From: Alkalibacterium indicireducens
GTDB taxonomy: Bacteria; Bacillota; Bacilli; Lactobacillales; Carnobacteriaceae_A
Direction: 5' to 3'
Assembly: GCF_039522005.1 (NCBI RefSeq)
Contig: NZ_BAAADA010000116.1
Coordinates: forward strand, 1 to 64,000
DNA length: 64,000 nt
Within the stretch, counting starts at the first letter, position 1. Each line of letters starts with the position of its first letter. Shown one piece after another: positions 32,549 to 41,293 of the stretch. Both the position numbers and the translations under genes were made by a program. The notes under the pieces were generated by a model, which worked only from the letters and a program-made list of their open reading frames with translations, made no database searches and was not told the origin of the DNA.

Positions 32549-33347
32549 TTGGAACTTCCTCTCTGTCATCATGAACAATTACAATGTTAACCCGACGATT
32601 AAGCGCCCGGTTCGCTGCCGAATCATTCGGTACGATCGGCCTGTATTCCCCGTACCCACGGGCAGACAAGCGAGTTGGTTCAATGTCATGATTTTCGTAC
32701 AAATATCTTAATACGGTCACTGACCTGGCTACGGACAGTTCCCAGTTCGTTTCGAATCTTCCTCCACCCGTTGGAACATCATCTGTGTACCCTTCGATAA
32801 TAACTTCATTGTCAAAGAGCTCGAACAGTCCTGACAGACGACTCAACGTTTCCTGCCCATTATCTTTCAGGTCGGCCAAGCCAGAGTCAAACATGATGGC
32901 TTCCTGGATATCTATATAGACACCTTCCTGATCTCTTGATAAGGTGACATCAGCTTCAAGTCCTTCTTCTTCGAGAAAAAGATTAACGGTGTCATATAAT
33001 TCAAGAACTTGTTCAGGAACATAGTTCGGGTCTATAGGTGTTTCTTCTGCTGAAACTTCTTCCGGATCCATACCCTCATATTCATTGAGGTCGCCATACT
33101 CTTCAAAATCCAGATCTCCAACGGTCTCTCCGCTGTTATCCAGAATTGAATCACTGCTGCTTCCAGCAATAGCTATACGCAGCGATTCTGCTGCTTCTCT
33201 AAAGCGTTCTTCATTTACCATAGACATTGAAAACAGTAAAATAAAGAATGTTAAAAGCAAAGACATTAAGTCAGAAAAGGTTGTCATCCATGCAGGGGAA
33301 CCCGCTGCTGCTTCTTCTTTTTTAACTTTAGTTCGTTTCCTAGCCAT
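32535..33347 (-). CDS. motB: Flagellar motor stator protein MotB
   Basis: A 270-aa stator subunit. A basic cytoplasmic start, one helix with the proton- or sodium-binding aspartate (WMTTFSDLMSLLLTFFILLFSMS, about residue 26), a linker rich in acidic residues (about 60-120), and an OmpA-type peptidoglycan-binding domain (EGYTDDVP, NWELSVARSVTVLRYL, SARGYGEYRPI, NRRVNIVI). Ion choice cannot be read with certainty. ATG 33347 has AGGAG. motAB inside the fla operon differs from Bacillus and is like clostridial clusters. Confidence 0.95.
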   Translation of the reverse strand: MARKRTKVKKEEAAAGSPAWMTTFSDLMSLLLTFFILLFSMSMVNEERFREAAESLRIAIAGSSSDSILDNSGETVGDLDFEEYGDLNEYEGMDPEEVSAEETPIDPNYVPEQVLELYDTVNLFLEEEGLEADVTLSRDQEGVYIDIQEAIMFDSGLADLKDNGQETLSRLSGLFELFDNEVIIEGYTDDVPTGGGRFETNWELSVARSVTVLRYLYENHDIEPTRLSARGYGEYRPIVPNDSAANRALNRRVNIVIVHDDREEVPSGTE

Positions 33348-33380
33348 CTTTTTCTCCTAACCTTAATACATATCAAAATC

Positions 33381-34184
33381 TTAAAATTCTTGAGCTACTT
33401 CTACAGATTTTTGCTCTTCTTTTTTTCTTTTCTTGTCAGTCTGAGACAAAAAGCTCTGAAGTTTCTGTTCAATTACTCTAGGGTTGTCTCCTCTTTGAAG
33501 AGCCAAAACCCCTTCAACAATCATTTCATTCGTTTTCATTTCATTGGCCGTCTGAATTTCCAGATTTTTTGCAATCGGCAGAAAGACAATATTAGCCAGA
33601 AGACTCCCATAAAAAGTAGTTAGTAAGGCAGTAGCCATTCCTGAACCAATCAAAGCAGGATCCTGCAGGTCTCCAAGCATGGCAATCAGTCCGATCAAAG
33701 TTCCAATCATACCAAAAGCAGGAGCATACTCTCCCCATTTAATGAATACTTGCTGGCCAACAGAGTGTCGATCTTCAGTTTGTTCCAATTCTACGTTTAA
33801 AATTTCTTCAATCGTATCGATATCTGTTCCATCTACAACCATTTCCAGTCCATGGATCAAAACAGGATTATCAAGATCTTTAATCTCATTTTCAAGAGCC
33901 AGTATGCCTTCTGTGCGACTCTTTTTAGCTAAATGAGTTAGCGTTTCAATCAATCCCCAGCGATTTTCATCCGGTGCAAACATGAGCATTTTCAATAATG
34001 CAGGAACTTTTTTTAATGTGCTTAATGGAAAACTGATCATGATGGCTGATAAAGACCCAACAAACGTTATAATTAAAGAAGGTCCATCAAAGTATCGAAG
34101 CAAGGAACCGTCAGCTGCCATTGAGGCAAATATTAATCCGAGACCTACTACTAACCCAATAACGGGTAATAAATTTCGTTTCAC
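33381..34184 (-). CDS. motA: Flagellar motor stator protein MotA
   Basis: A 267-aa protein with four transmembrane helices and a large cytoplasmic loop that contacts FliG. The conserved pore segment is KWGEYAPAFGMIGTLIGLIAMLGDLQDPALIGSGMATALLTTFYGSLLANIVFLPIA. The C-terminus is very basic. The likely start is GTG 34184 with GGGAG upstream, three bp after flbD. It forms the stator with MotB, encoded 33 bp downstream. Confidence 0.95.
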   Translation of the reverse strand: MKRNLLPVIGLVVGLGLIFASMAADGSLLRYFDGPSLIITFVGSLSAIMISFPLSTLKKVPALLKMLMFAPDENRWGLIETLTHLAKKSRTEGILALENEIKDLDNPVLIHGLEMVVDGTDIDTIEEILNVELEQTEDRHSVGQQVFIKWGEYAPAFGMIGTLIGLIAMLGDLQDPALIGSGMATALLTTFYGSLLANIVFLPIAKNLEIQTANEMKTNEMIVEGVLALQRGDNPRVIEQKLQSFLSQTDKKRKKEEQKSVEVAQEF

Positions 34185-34187
34185 TTC

Positions 34188-34385
34188 TTACACTCCCATC
34201 GATGACTGATAAATTTTTTGTTTAAATACTATTACTTTTTCGGCAATTTCTTCAGGTGTATCCAATACTCTAAGTGTTTTATGATCCACAAGAGTAATCA
34301 GCGTATCAAAATCCCGTTCTATTTTTAATATACAATCATTGTTCAGGTAAAATTCTTTTCCTGAAACTGTTCTTAACGCAATCAT
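34188..34385 (-). CDS. flbD: FlbD/SwrD family flagellar protein
   Basis: A 65-aa protein of the FlbD family (IALRTVSGKEFYLNNDCILKIERDFDTLITL...EEIAEKVIVFKQKIY). In B. subtilis the homologue SwrD raises stator torque, so its place directly before motA is fitting. It is too short for motifs beyond this pattern. AAGAGG precedes ATG 34385. Confidence 0.88.
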   Translation of the reverse strand: MIALRTVSGKEFYLNNDCILKIERDFDTLITLVDHKTLRVLDTPEEIAEKVIVFKQKIYQSSMGV

Positions 34386-34418
34386 ATTAAGCCTCTTTTC
34401 AGTCTGATTAAGTAGTCA

Positions 34419-34449
34419 GGACGGTAAGCCATTAATCGGTTATCCGTCC
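34419..34449 (-). other. Intercistronic hairpin between flgE and flbD
   Basis: GGACGGTAA pairs with TTATCCGTCC around a 12-nt loop. No T-run follows on the minus strand, so this is more likely an mRNA stability or processing element inside the fla operon than a terminator. Confidence 0.4.
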
Positions 34450-34460
34450 CGGCTTATCAA

Positions 34461-35351
34461 TTAACGTTTCAGGTTGATCAGTTCCTGCAGCATCTCATCT
34501 GACGTAGTAATGCTTCGGCTGTTGGCCTGGAAAGCACGACTCGCAACAATCATTTCTGTAAACTCTGTTGCCAGATCGACGTTTGACATTTCCAAAAATC
34601 CAGAACGAACGACACCGAATCCGTCATCAGAAGGTCCACCAAACTGAGGAACACCTGAGTTAGCAGATTGGTTATAGATATTCTCTCCTGCTTTTACAAG
34701 GCCATCCGGGTTGGAGAAGTTTGAAAGGGCGATTCGTCCAATGACATATGCATTCCCATCGCTGTACGTTCCAAGAATAGTCCCGGTACTGTCAATACTG
34801 AAGCCCTGTAAAGTTAAGCCGTCTCTGACCTGAGGGATAGATAGTGCTGTCAGTCCGCCTTGAAGACTAGTATCCTGGTTGTAAGAATCAGCAGGTACTA
34901 ATTCTCCATTAGCTGCTGTATATCCCATCAGACGGAAACCGTTTGATGTCGTAAGATTTCCTTCATTATCAGTATAGAATCCGCCGTCACGCGTGTACTG
35001 CATCAGTCCACTTTGACCACCATCCTGGCTGACAACAAAAAATGAATTGTCCCCGTTTTGAATACCGAAGTCAAGTGCACGTCCGGTAAACTGAAGTGAA
35101 CCACCTTGCATCATCATGTCAGTCGCTGCAACTTGTGTTCCGAGTCCCACCTGCTGAGCATTTATTCCGCCTCGGCCGTTATTGTTCGGGCCTTGCGCAT
35201 TGGCATTAGTCTGAGAAATCATATCCTGAAAACGGACACGCTGGGATTTAAATCCCGTTGTATTCACATTAGCGATATTGTTAGCTATAACGTCCATTTT
35301 AGTTTGCTGGCCTTTCATTCCTGTAATACCTGAGAACATTGAATTTAACAT
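34461..35351 (-). CDS. flgE: Flagellar hook protein FlgE
   Basis: A 296-aa hook protein of the short Gram-positive type. N-terminal D0 motif MFSGITGMKGQQTKMDVIANNIANVNTTGFKSQR, central beta segments (FFVVSQDGG, YTRDGGFYTDNEGNL), and C-terminal SGFLEMSNVDLATEFTEMIVASRAFQANSRSI are complete. It is exported to build the hook. It starts at ATG 35351 with GGAGGAAA. Earlier neighbours flgD (cap) and fliK (ruler) complete the hook set. Confidence 0.93.
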   Translation of the reverse strand: MLNSMFSGITGMKGQQTKMDVIANNIANVNTTGFKSQRVRFQDMISQTNANAQGPNNNGRGGINAQQVGLGTQVAATDMMMQGGSLQFTGRALDFGIQNGDNSFFVVSQDGGQSGLMQYTRDGGFYTDNEGNLTTSNGFRLMGYTAANGELVPADSYNQDTSLQGGLTALSIPQVRDGLTLQGFSIDSTGTILGTYSDGNAYVIGRIALSNFSNPDGLVKAGENIYNQSANSGVPQFGGPSDDGFGVVRSGFLEMSNVDLATEFTEMIVASRAFQANSRSITTSDEMLQELINLKR

Positions 35352-35429
35352 GTGATTTCCTCCATTTTTAAACGTTTCTGAATCGGTCGGTCATCAGAAA
35401 AAAGCGTCTTTTCAGTCCGGCTTTTACGT

Positions 35430-35822
35430 TTATCTATTTTTGTTTATCTGTATTGCGCTGTCTATATTAGTGACATCATTCATTTCGTTTGCTTTTAATG
35501 CAGTTATAACTGTTTTATTCTTGATGCTGGCAATGAGAGCCAGATCATCGTAGAGAATCAGTGACTGCCTGGACCCTTTTGCCTCAAGCGTTTCAACAGC
35601 CTCTTCCAGTAAATGTAAATCATTCTGGTTCAGTTTGAAGCCGTGCTGATCGAGACGCTTCTGAGCATGATTCGAAAAGGTCACACCTTCAGTGAGGGTA
35701 CTGCTTTCTCTGATAGCTTCTTTCATAAATGACTGGAAAGCAGGATCTATTCTGCGATCAGATATGTCTTTATGATTGTTGACAGGTTTAATCGGGTGAT
35801 TTCCTTGTATGGGCTGTACCAT
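35430..35822 (-). CDS. TIGR02530 flagellar operon protein
   Basis: A 130-aa conserved protein of fla operons in Firmicutes, usually between flgD and flgE as here. The pattern VTFSNHAQKRLDQHGFKLNQNDLHLLEEAVETLEAKGSRQSLILYDDLALIASIKNKTVITAL is characteristic. Its role is not established; late flagellar regulation or hook assembly have been considered. ATG 35822 follows the flgD stop at once, with GAGGTGAG inside the flgD end, so translation is probably coupled. Confidence 0.88.
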   Translation of the reverse strand: MVQPIQGNHPIKPVNNHKDISDRRIDPAFQSFMKEAIRESSTLTEGVTFSNHAQKRLDQHGFKLNQNDLHLLEEAVETLEAKGSRQSLILYDDLALIASIKNKTVITALKANEMNDVTNIDSAIQINKNR

Positions 35823-35823
35823 C

Positions 35824-36249
35824 TTACTGGCTCACCTCGATGACATCGTTCATCTGATATAACTTTCCGTTTACCATTAAAGTGGCGTAGCCTTCATCGA
35901 ATCTGACTTTTTCTACAGCTCCTTTTACAAGCTGGTCTTCTTTGCCGGCTATGGTTACCTGTTTTCCGACCAGGCTTAGTGCCTGCTGCTGCTGGTTCAT
36001 CAGCATACTCGTCTGCATGGTGTCGTTCAAATCATTAACAGCGTTCAGCATACCGAACTGGACCATTTGTCCAATATAATCTGTCTCAGAACCGCCGCCG
36101 CTTCCCTGTCCGTCAAATGAAGGCATACTCATGGCATTTGCTATGATATATAAAAACTGCTCCATATCAAGATCAGAATTCTGACGTGTCTCTGCTTCTG
36201 GCTGGATCGACTTTAAAGATCCGATCATCATATTTGATGGAATAGTCAT
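35824..36249 (-). CDS. flgD: Hook assembly scaffold FlgD
   Basis: A 141-aa hook-cap protein, the short Gram-positive form. It shows LDMEQFLYIIANAMSMPSFDGQGSGGGSETDYIGQMVQFGMLNAVNDL, matching the D-x-FL-x-L-...-D-x-x-x-x-M-A-Q-F pattern, and the beta region SLVGKQVTIAGKEDQLVKGAVEKVRF. It caps the growing hook and is replaced by FlgK. ATG 36249 has AAGGAG. It is 15 bp after fliK. Confidence 0.9.
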   Translation of the reverse strand: MTIPSNMMIGSLKSIQPEAETRQNSDLDMEQFLYIIANAMSMPSFDGQGSGGGSETDYIGQMVQFGMLNAVNDLNDTMQTSMLMNQQQQALSLVGKQVTIAGKEDQLVKGAVEKVRFDEGYATLMVNGKLYQMNDVIEVSQ

Positions 36250-36264
36250 GATCTGCTCCTTTTC

Positions 36265-37686
36265 TTATGCATATAAATTTAGTCCTGTTCTCTCAGTTTC
36301 TGAGTCAGTTCCATTATCTTTTTCTTCATTACTTTCTTTTACAAGTCGACTATCGTATGACGTTTGTGAAGCACTTGATGACTGCTGCTGTGACTGCTGA
36401 TTAAACTGCTGACCGGATTGTGCAAATGTGTCTGCATTCTGATTGAAAACGGCAGATGGTTCCACAACTGAAAACTCAAACTGATTCATAAAGATACCCT
36501 TCGTTTCCAGCGGCAGTTTCAACTGATTCCATTGCTTCTCCATCCACTCTTTTGATTCTTCAGAGCTGAAAACAAGCTGGCCACTTATCCCATCTTTGGT
36601 ATAAATCAGTTCAATTTTTACTTCTCCTAAAGTTTCTGGAGTAAGAGTTAAAGTAGAGTTATAAATCTTTTCTCCACTTTTTTCTGTACTGACAGTCATC
36701 AGCATCTCACTTATCACCTCAAGACTCTGTTCCTGAGTTACTGGTGTTGATGGCTGTGCCTCGACTTTCGGGCTGTCCTTGACTATCTGTTTATCTGTAG
36801 ATGCTATTTGAGAAAGGTTCTGTTCTAAAGACTTCATATCGATTGAACTATTCTGAGTGTCAGACTCTTTTACAGAAGAATTTATAGTTGGTTCAAAAAT
36901 CAAATCTTTTTCTTGGCCTTCCATATCTTCTGTGGAGTTTTCTGACTGCACCGTCATTCTTTCTAATGAATCATTTTTCTGTTCTCGTGCACCTTCTAGA
37001 TTGCTATCAAAGTCAGACGGATTTTTCCGTGCCGCTGTCTGTTCATACTCGACTGAACTAGTTTTAGAAGATATAGAGTCAATTGATGTTAATTCATTAT
37101 TATCATCTACTTGCTTATTATCTGAATGAGCTGGCTTAGATGCGTCATTAAAAGCATCCTTTGCAGATTCTTCAAGTCTTTGAGTGCCGTTCAGCGATAT
37201 ATTTTCTGTCTCTACATATTGAATGTTTTCACCAGTACCTTCTTCTATTAAGATATCCACTTCTTTATTTAAGACAGAAGGATCTTCATTAATCTGTGAA
37301 CCAGTTAAATCTGACTGTGAAATCGTACTGATTACTTTGGGAGTATTCAGTACCTCTTGAGTATCACTTTCTTCAATGGTTTGATTATGTAGGGCAGTGA
37401 TACCTAATTCGACAGGCAGCTCTTCCAGACCTTGATGAAGTCTGACGAAAGGATGAATGAGTGTAAAATCTACTTCTTCCTCTTCTGTAAGATCCTCGAT
37501 TTCTTCAGATTCAAGCGGTGTCTGGGACGATTCACCTTTTAAATCCTTAGAGTCCTGAGTGCCTTTCTGGGTAGAAAATTTTTCCATTTTTTTAGAGAAA
37601 AGCGTCTGATCCACATCAGAAGATTCATTATTTTTAACACTGAGTGTCTTTAAATGGGTTAAGGCTGCGATTTCTATCGTATTCAC
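36265..37686 (-). CDS. fliK: Flagellar hook-length control protein FliK
   Basis: A protein of up to 473 aa. The first 300 residues are Ser/Glu/Asp-rich, low-complexity and probably disordered (the ruler part); the C-terminal domain (about 310-410) has LTLTPETLGEVKIELIYTKDGISGQLVFSSEESKEWMEKQWNQLKLPLETKGI, the FliK switch domain that acts on FlhB, followed by a Gln/Ser-rich tail. The start is unclear: the only in-frame common start near the gene is GTG 37684-37686, but this lies inside the AGGGAGGTG ribosome site. An ATA at 37675-37677 lies at the ideal distance. It directly follows fliJ. Confidence 0.85.
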   Translation of the reverse strand: MNTIEIAALTHLKTLSVKNNESSDVDQTLFSKKMEKFSTQKGTQDSKDLKGESSQTPLESEEIEDLTEEEEVDFTLIHPFVRLHQGLEELPVELGITALHNQTIEESDTQEVLNTPKVISTISQSDLTGSQINEDPSVLNKEVDILIEEGTGENIQYVETENISLNGTQRLEESAKDAFNDASKPAHSDNKQVDDNNELTSIDSISSKTSSVEYEQTAARKNPSDFDSNLEGAREQKNDSLERMTVQSENSTEDMEGQEKDLIFEPTINSSVKESDTQNSSIDMKSLEQNLSQIASTDKQIVKDSPKVEAQPSTPVTQEQSLEVISEMLMTVSTEKSGEKIYNSTLTLTPETLGEVKIELIYTKDGISGQLVFSSEESKEWMEKQWNQLKLPLETKGIFMNQFEFSVVEPSAVFNQNADTFAQSGQQFNQQSQQQSSSASQTSYDSRLVKESNEEKDNGTDSETERTGLNLYA

Positions 37687-37711
37687 CTCCCTTCACTGTC
37701 ACTTATGTAAT

Positions 37712-38149
37712 TTAAAACAGGGATGGTCTGCCGTAAGTCAGGGTGGTCAGTTCATCCAGCTGGGACTGTTCTTTTTTCTTTTCTTCTTCCTTAAAGCGGT
37801 AATGTTCTTTTTCATCCAGTTTCTGCATGACCTTCTTGTCTCTATGGGCTAGCTGGAGACCGAGTCTAGCTTGTTCAAGCTCCTGCTCCGCTTTCTGTAG
37901 AGACAGGCGCTGCCTGATGATTTTGTCATCAAGCAGGTCTTTGTATAGACTGTGACGTTTCAGATGATCGATGCTGCTTTTAAACAGGTTCTCACTTTTA
38001 AGTCGTCTGCTTTCAGACACCATTTTGTCAAGTCTGGCCTGCTCCATTAGGACGGCATCTTCTTTTTCCTTCACGACCCGCTGGGCTTCTTCTTCCAGGT
38101 CTTCCCGCCAGTCGAGTACTTTTTCCATTGAAAAACGGTAATTCTGCAT
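37712..38149 (-). CDS. fliJ: Flagellar export protein FliJ
   Basis: A 145-aa, highly charged, all-helical coiled-coil protein (many Glu, Lys, Arg, Gln; no Cys). It starts MQNYRFSMEKVLDWREDLEEEAQ, the typical FliJ N-terminus. FliJ acts as the stalk of the FliH-FliI ATPase and escorts chaperones. ATG 38149 has AAGGAG. It stands between fliI (12-bp gap) and fliK, as usual. Confidence 0.9.
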   Translation of the reverse strand: MQNYRFSMEKVLDWREDLEEEAQRVVKEKEDAVLMEQARLDKMVSESRRLKSENLFKSSIDHLKRHSLYKDLLDDKIIRQRLSLQKAEQELEQARLGLQLAHRDKKVMQKLDEKEHYRFKEEEKKKEQSQLDELTTLTYGRPSLF

Positions 38150-38161
38150 TCAATCTACTCC

Positions 38162-39487
38162 TTATCTTATCGGCTGATTATTCAGAACAGCTCGCATAGC
38201 CTGAACTGTGTCTTCAAAGTCATACGATTCTGACGTCTTCTGTTTTAAGAATGATTTGATTGGCTGGTTCAGTCTGATCGCCTGGTCAACAATCGGATTG
38301 GACCCCTGCTGGTAAGCACCCACGTCGATCAGGTCTTTGGATTCTCTATAAGTGGCCAGGTTTTCTCTTATTTTGCCTGCCGTTTCATCATGACTGTCTG
38401 AGACGAGTTCTTTCATTAATCGACTGAGACTGTTTTGAATGTCGATTGCCGGATAATGGTTCTCTGAAGCGATTTGTCTGGAAAGGATAATATGCCCATC
38501 CAGAATCCCTCGAACAGAATCCGCAATCGGTTCATTCATGTCGTCACCCTCAACCAGTACTGTGTAGAAAGCCGTGATTGATCCTGATTCGGCGTTTCCG
38601 CTACGTTCCAGAAGCTTTGGCAGAACCGTGAAGACGGAAGGCGTATATCCTTTAGTGGTCGGCGGTTCGCCAGTAGCCAGACCGATTTCACGTTGTGCCA
38701 TAGCGACACGAGTAACTGAATCCATCATGAGGACAACTTTCTTACCCTGGTCTCTGAAATATTCGGCGATTGCAGTTGCAACGTATGCGCCTTTAAGTCT
38801 GACTAGTGGAGGCTGATCGGACGTGGCTGCGACGACGACGGATTTCTTGTAGCCTTCTGGACCAAGGTCATTTTCAATGAACTCCAGAACCTCCCGGCCA
38901 CGTTCCCCGATCAGTCCGATAACGATCACATCAGCGTCGCTGTATCTGGCCATCATGCCCAGGAGTGTTGATTTACCGACACCGGATCCGGCGAAAATCC
39001 CCATCCTCTGTCCTTCGCCAACAGTCAGCATGCCGTCGACCGCTTTAACACCGGTCTGCATGATCGTATTGATTCTTGGCCGCTTAAAGGGATCTGGTGA
39101 GGCCCGGTTCACATCATAAGTTGCAGTGTTTTCCAAAGCGTCCTGACTCAGTGGCCGGCCCAGTCCATCGAATGTTTTGCCCAGCATATCGGGACTTACT
39201 TCTATTTTAAGTGCTTTTCCAGTAGGCCGAACAAGACATCCGGGACCGATGCCGTCCAGATCATCCAGAGGCATCAACAGAACCGTTTCATCGACGAATC
39301 CAACGACCTCACTTAATACCGTCTTCGATCGGGACTTGATTTCGATCTCACAGACTTCACCAATAAAGGCGTCAAGACCATCGACTTTTATTATCAGTCC
39401 TATGACCTGGCTGACTTTCCCGTGCTTCAGTGCCACGGCCTTTTTATTCAACGTTTCATGATATAACTCGAATGGAATATCGATCAA
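38162..39487 (-). CDS. fliI: Flagellum-specific ATPase FliI
   Basis: A 441-aa F1-beta-like ATPase of the flagellar export apparatus. Walker A GIFAGSGVGKSTLL (about residue 172), VIVIGLIGERGREVLEF, Walker B VVLMMDSVTRVAMAQRE and the TTKGYTPSVFTVLPKLLERSG segment are intact. The start is TTG 39485-39487, which overlaps the fliH stop (TTGA). A weak GAGA-type site lies upstream, so coupling to fliH seems likely. Confidence 0.96.
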   Translation of the reverse strand: MIDIPFELYHETLNKKAVALKHGKVSQVIGLIIKVDGLDAFIGEVCEIEIKSRSKTVLSEVVGFVDETVLLMPLDDLDGIGPGCLVRPTGKALKIEVSPDMLGKTFDGLGRPLSQDALENTATYDVNRASPDPFKRPRINTIMQTGVKAVDGMLTVGEGQRMGIFAGSGVGKSTLLGMMARYSDADVIVIGLIGERGREVLEFIENDLGPEGYKKSVVVAATSDQPPLVRLKGAYVATAIAEYFRDQGKKVVLMMDSVTRVAMAQREIGLATGEPPTTKGYTPSVFTVLPKLLERSGNAESGSITAFYTVLVEGDDMNEPIADSVRGILDGHIILSRQIASENHYPAIDIQNSLSRLMKELVSDSHDETAGKIRENLATYRESKDLIDVGAYQQGSNPIVDQAIRLNQPIKSFLKQKTSESYDFEDTVQAMRAVLNNQPIR

Positions 39488-40260
39488 TTCATCTCACGTT
39501 CTCTTTCTTTCATCTCTTCCACCATAGTTTCCAGCTGTTTTCTGACTTGAAGATCTACAACTTTATGTGCACTTTCAACGATACAGCCCAACGGGTCGAT
39601 ATTGTCATCTCCAAAAACGACAAATCTGACACCTGGATAATTCTTCTCCAGCATAGGCAGGCGTTCTCTCAACTCTTTCCTCTTTGAAGAATGCACAGTC
39701 AGACTGACGTAATCCTCTTTCCGGTCAAGCTGATGAAGGACTGGATGGACCAGTTCCATAATCCCGTCCGGCGTCAGGTCAAGCTGTTCCTGAACGATTT
39801 TCTGAGCCATGTGGATCGCAAGCGAAAGCAGGCTGTCTTTTTTATCCTGAATATACTCTTCAATATTAAGCTGAGCTTCTGTGATCATGGCTCTTGCCTG
39901 ACTCATCAGCTCCTGGCTGTCCGCTTTTCCTTTTTCGAACCCCTGGGACTGTCCTTCCCTAAATCCTTGTGTAAAGCCGTCATTTCGACCGGCTTCGAAT
40001 GCTTCCCGATACGCCTCTTCTTTCAGACGGGCGATTTCTTCTGCAGCTTCCTGAATCATGATCTCTTTTTCAGTCTGTGCTTTTTGAATAAGCTGAGAAC
40101 TCTTCTGCTTAGCCTGGGCCAGTTCATCAGCGGCTTCCTGATTATAGCCTTCGTACTCTTCAGCCTCTTCTTCGTACTGATAAGCTGTATCAATGATCCA
40201 GTCGCTGTCCTGTCTTGCGTTTGCCTGAACAGATTTAATAATCCTACTCGATGATGGCAT
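39484..40260 (-). CDS. fliH: Flagellar assembly protein FliH
   Basis: A 258-aa regulator of FliI. The N-terminal third is acidic, then a long helix contains Ala/Gly repeats (AFEAGRNDGFTQGFREGQSQGFEKGKADSQ, with GxxxG-type spacing, about 110-140), and the C-terminal domain resembles F1 delta (AIHMAQKIVQEQLDLTPDGIMELVHPVLHQL). The start is ATG 40260 with GCGAGG; it overlaps the fliG end by 17 bp. A longer frame from 40299 would cut deeper into fliG and begins poorly. Confidence 0.9.
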   Translation of the reverse strand: MPSSSRIIKSVQANARQDSDWIIDTAYQYEEEAEEYEGYNQEAADELAQAKQKSSQLIQKAQTEKEIMIQEAAEEIARLKEEAYREAFEAGRNDGFTQGFREGQSQGFEKGKADSQELMSQARAMITEAQLNIEEYIQDKKDSLLSLAIHMAQKIVQEQLDLTPDGIMELVHPVLHQLDRKEDYVSLTVHSSKRKELRERLPMLEKNYPGVRFVVFGDDNIDPLGCIVESAHKVVDLQVRKQLETMVEEMKEREREMN

Positions 40261-41278
40261 CTTGATCGCCTCGCATAATGTAAATTTCCCCATACTCATC
40301 TAAACGGCGGATAACCGTGACCACATTCTGCTGGGCTTCTTCAACCGCAGACAGACGGGCAGGTCCCATGAACTGCATATCCTCTTTAAGGGTTTCCACT
40401 GCCCTGGTGGACAAGTTGTCAAAAATAAAGTCACGCAGCTCGTCGGACACCCCTTTGAGCGCCAGGACAAGATCGTCGTTGCTGACTTCTCGAAGAACCT
40501 TTTGAACATCGCTCTTCTGTAAAGAGATGATATCTTCGAAAGTAAATAGACTTGCTTTAACTTCTTCAGCCAGTTCAGGCTGACGTTCTTCCAGTTCACC
40601 GACGATGGCTTTCTCAGTAGTACGGCCGACCTGGTTGAGGATTTCGACCAGTGTCGATACACCTCCGACATTTTCAGTGTCGTTTTCAATATATGTAGAG
40701 AATTTACTCTCAATGACCTTTTCAATTTTTTCGATCACAGCTGGGGATGTACTGGTAATCGTACCAATACGTTCTGCGATTTCCGACTGTTTTTCAGGGG
40801 GGAAGTTAATCAGAATCTGAGCCGCTTTATCCGGCTGCATATAACAGAGGATCAGTGCGACTGTCTGTGGCTGTTCGCCTAAAAGCAGGTTAGTCAGCTG
40901 GGCAGGGTCGGCTTTTCGAGCGATGTTGAATGGCCGCTCCCTCAGTTGAATCTGGTTCAGCATGTCAATGACTTCTTTCGCTCTCTGAGTCCCTAAGGCC
41001 TTATTAAGCAACGTTTTGGCATAATCGAAGCCTCCATCAAGAATATATTCTCTGGCCTGGGACATTTCCAGATACTCATTAATGATGTCTTCTCTTTCCT
41101 TCTGACTGACGTGATCGATATTGGCGATCTCATAGCTGACTTTTTGTATAAACTTATCCGGCAGCTGTTTCATGATCTGCGCTGAGGTTTCAGGCCCCAG
41201 CGAGATCATAAATATAGCTGCTTTGCGTATGCCGTCCATTTCTTTAGAGGATGCTAATTTTTCAGTTGTTTCAGCCAA
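40244..41278 (-). CDS. fliG: Flagellar motor switch protein FliG
   Basis: A 344-aa rotor protein with N, M and C domains: IRKAAIFMISLGPETSAQIMKQL at the start, the EHPQ-like GEQPQTVALILCYM motif (about 125-140), and the charged torque helix near the C-terminus (LKGVSDELRDFIFDNLSTRAVETLKEDMQFMGPARL). FliG binds FliF, FliM and MotA. The start is TTG 41276-41278 with AAAGGGTG upstream. It follows fliF by 15 bp. Confidence 0.96.
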   Translation of the reverse strand: MAETTEKLASSKEMDGIRKAAIFMISLGPETSAQIMKQLPDKFIQKVSYEIANIDHVSQKEREDIINEYLEMSQAREYILDGGFDYAKTLLNKALGTQRAKEVIDMLNQIQLRERPFNIARKADPAQLTNLLLGEQPQTVALILCYMQPDKAAQILINFPPEKQSEIAERIGTITSTSPAVIEKIEKVIESKFSTYIENDTENVGGVSTLVEILNQVGRTTEKAIVGELEERQPELAEEVKASLFTFEDIISLQKSDVQKVLREVSNDDLVLALKGVSDELRDFIFDNLSTRAVETLKEDMQFMGPARLSAVEEAQQNVVTVIRRLDEYGEIYIMRGDQDAIIE

Positions 41279-41293
41279 TTAAGGACACCCTTT

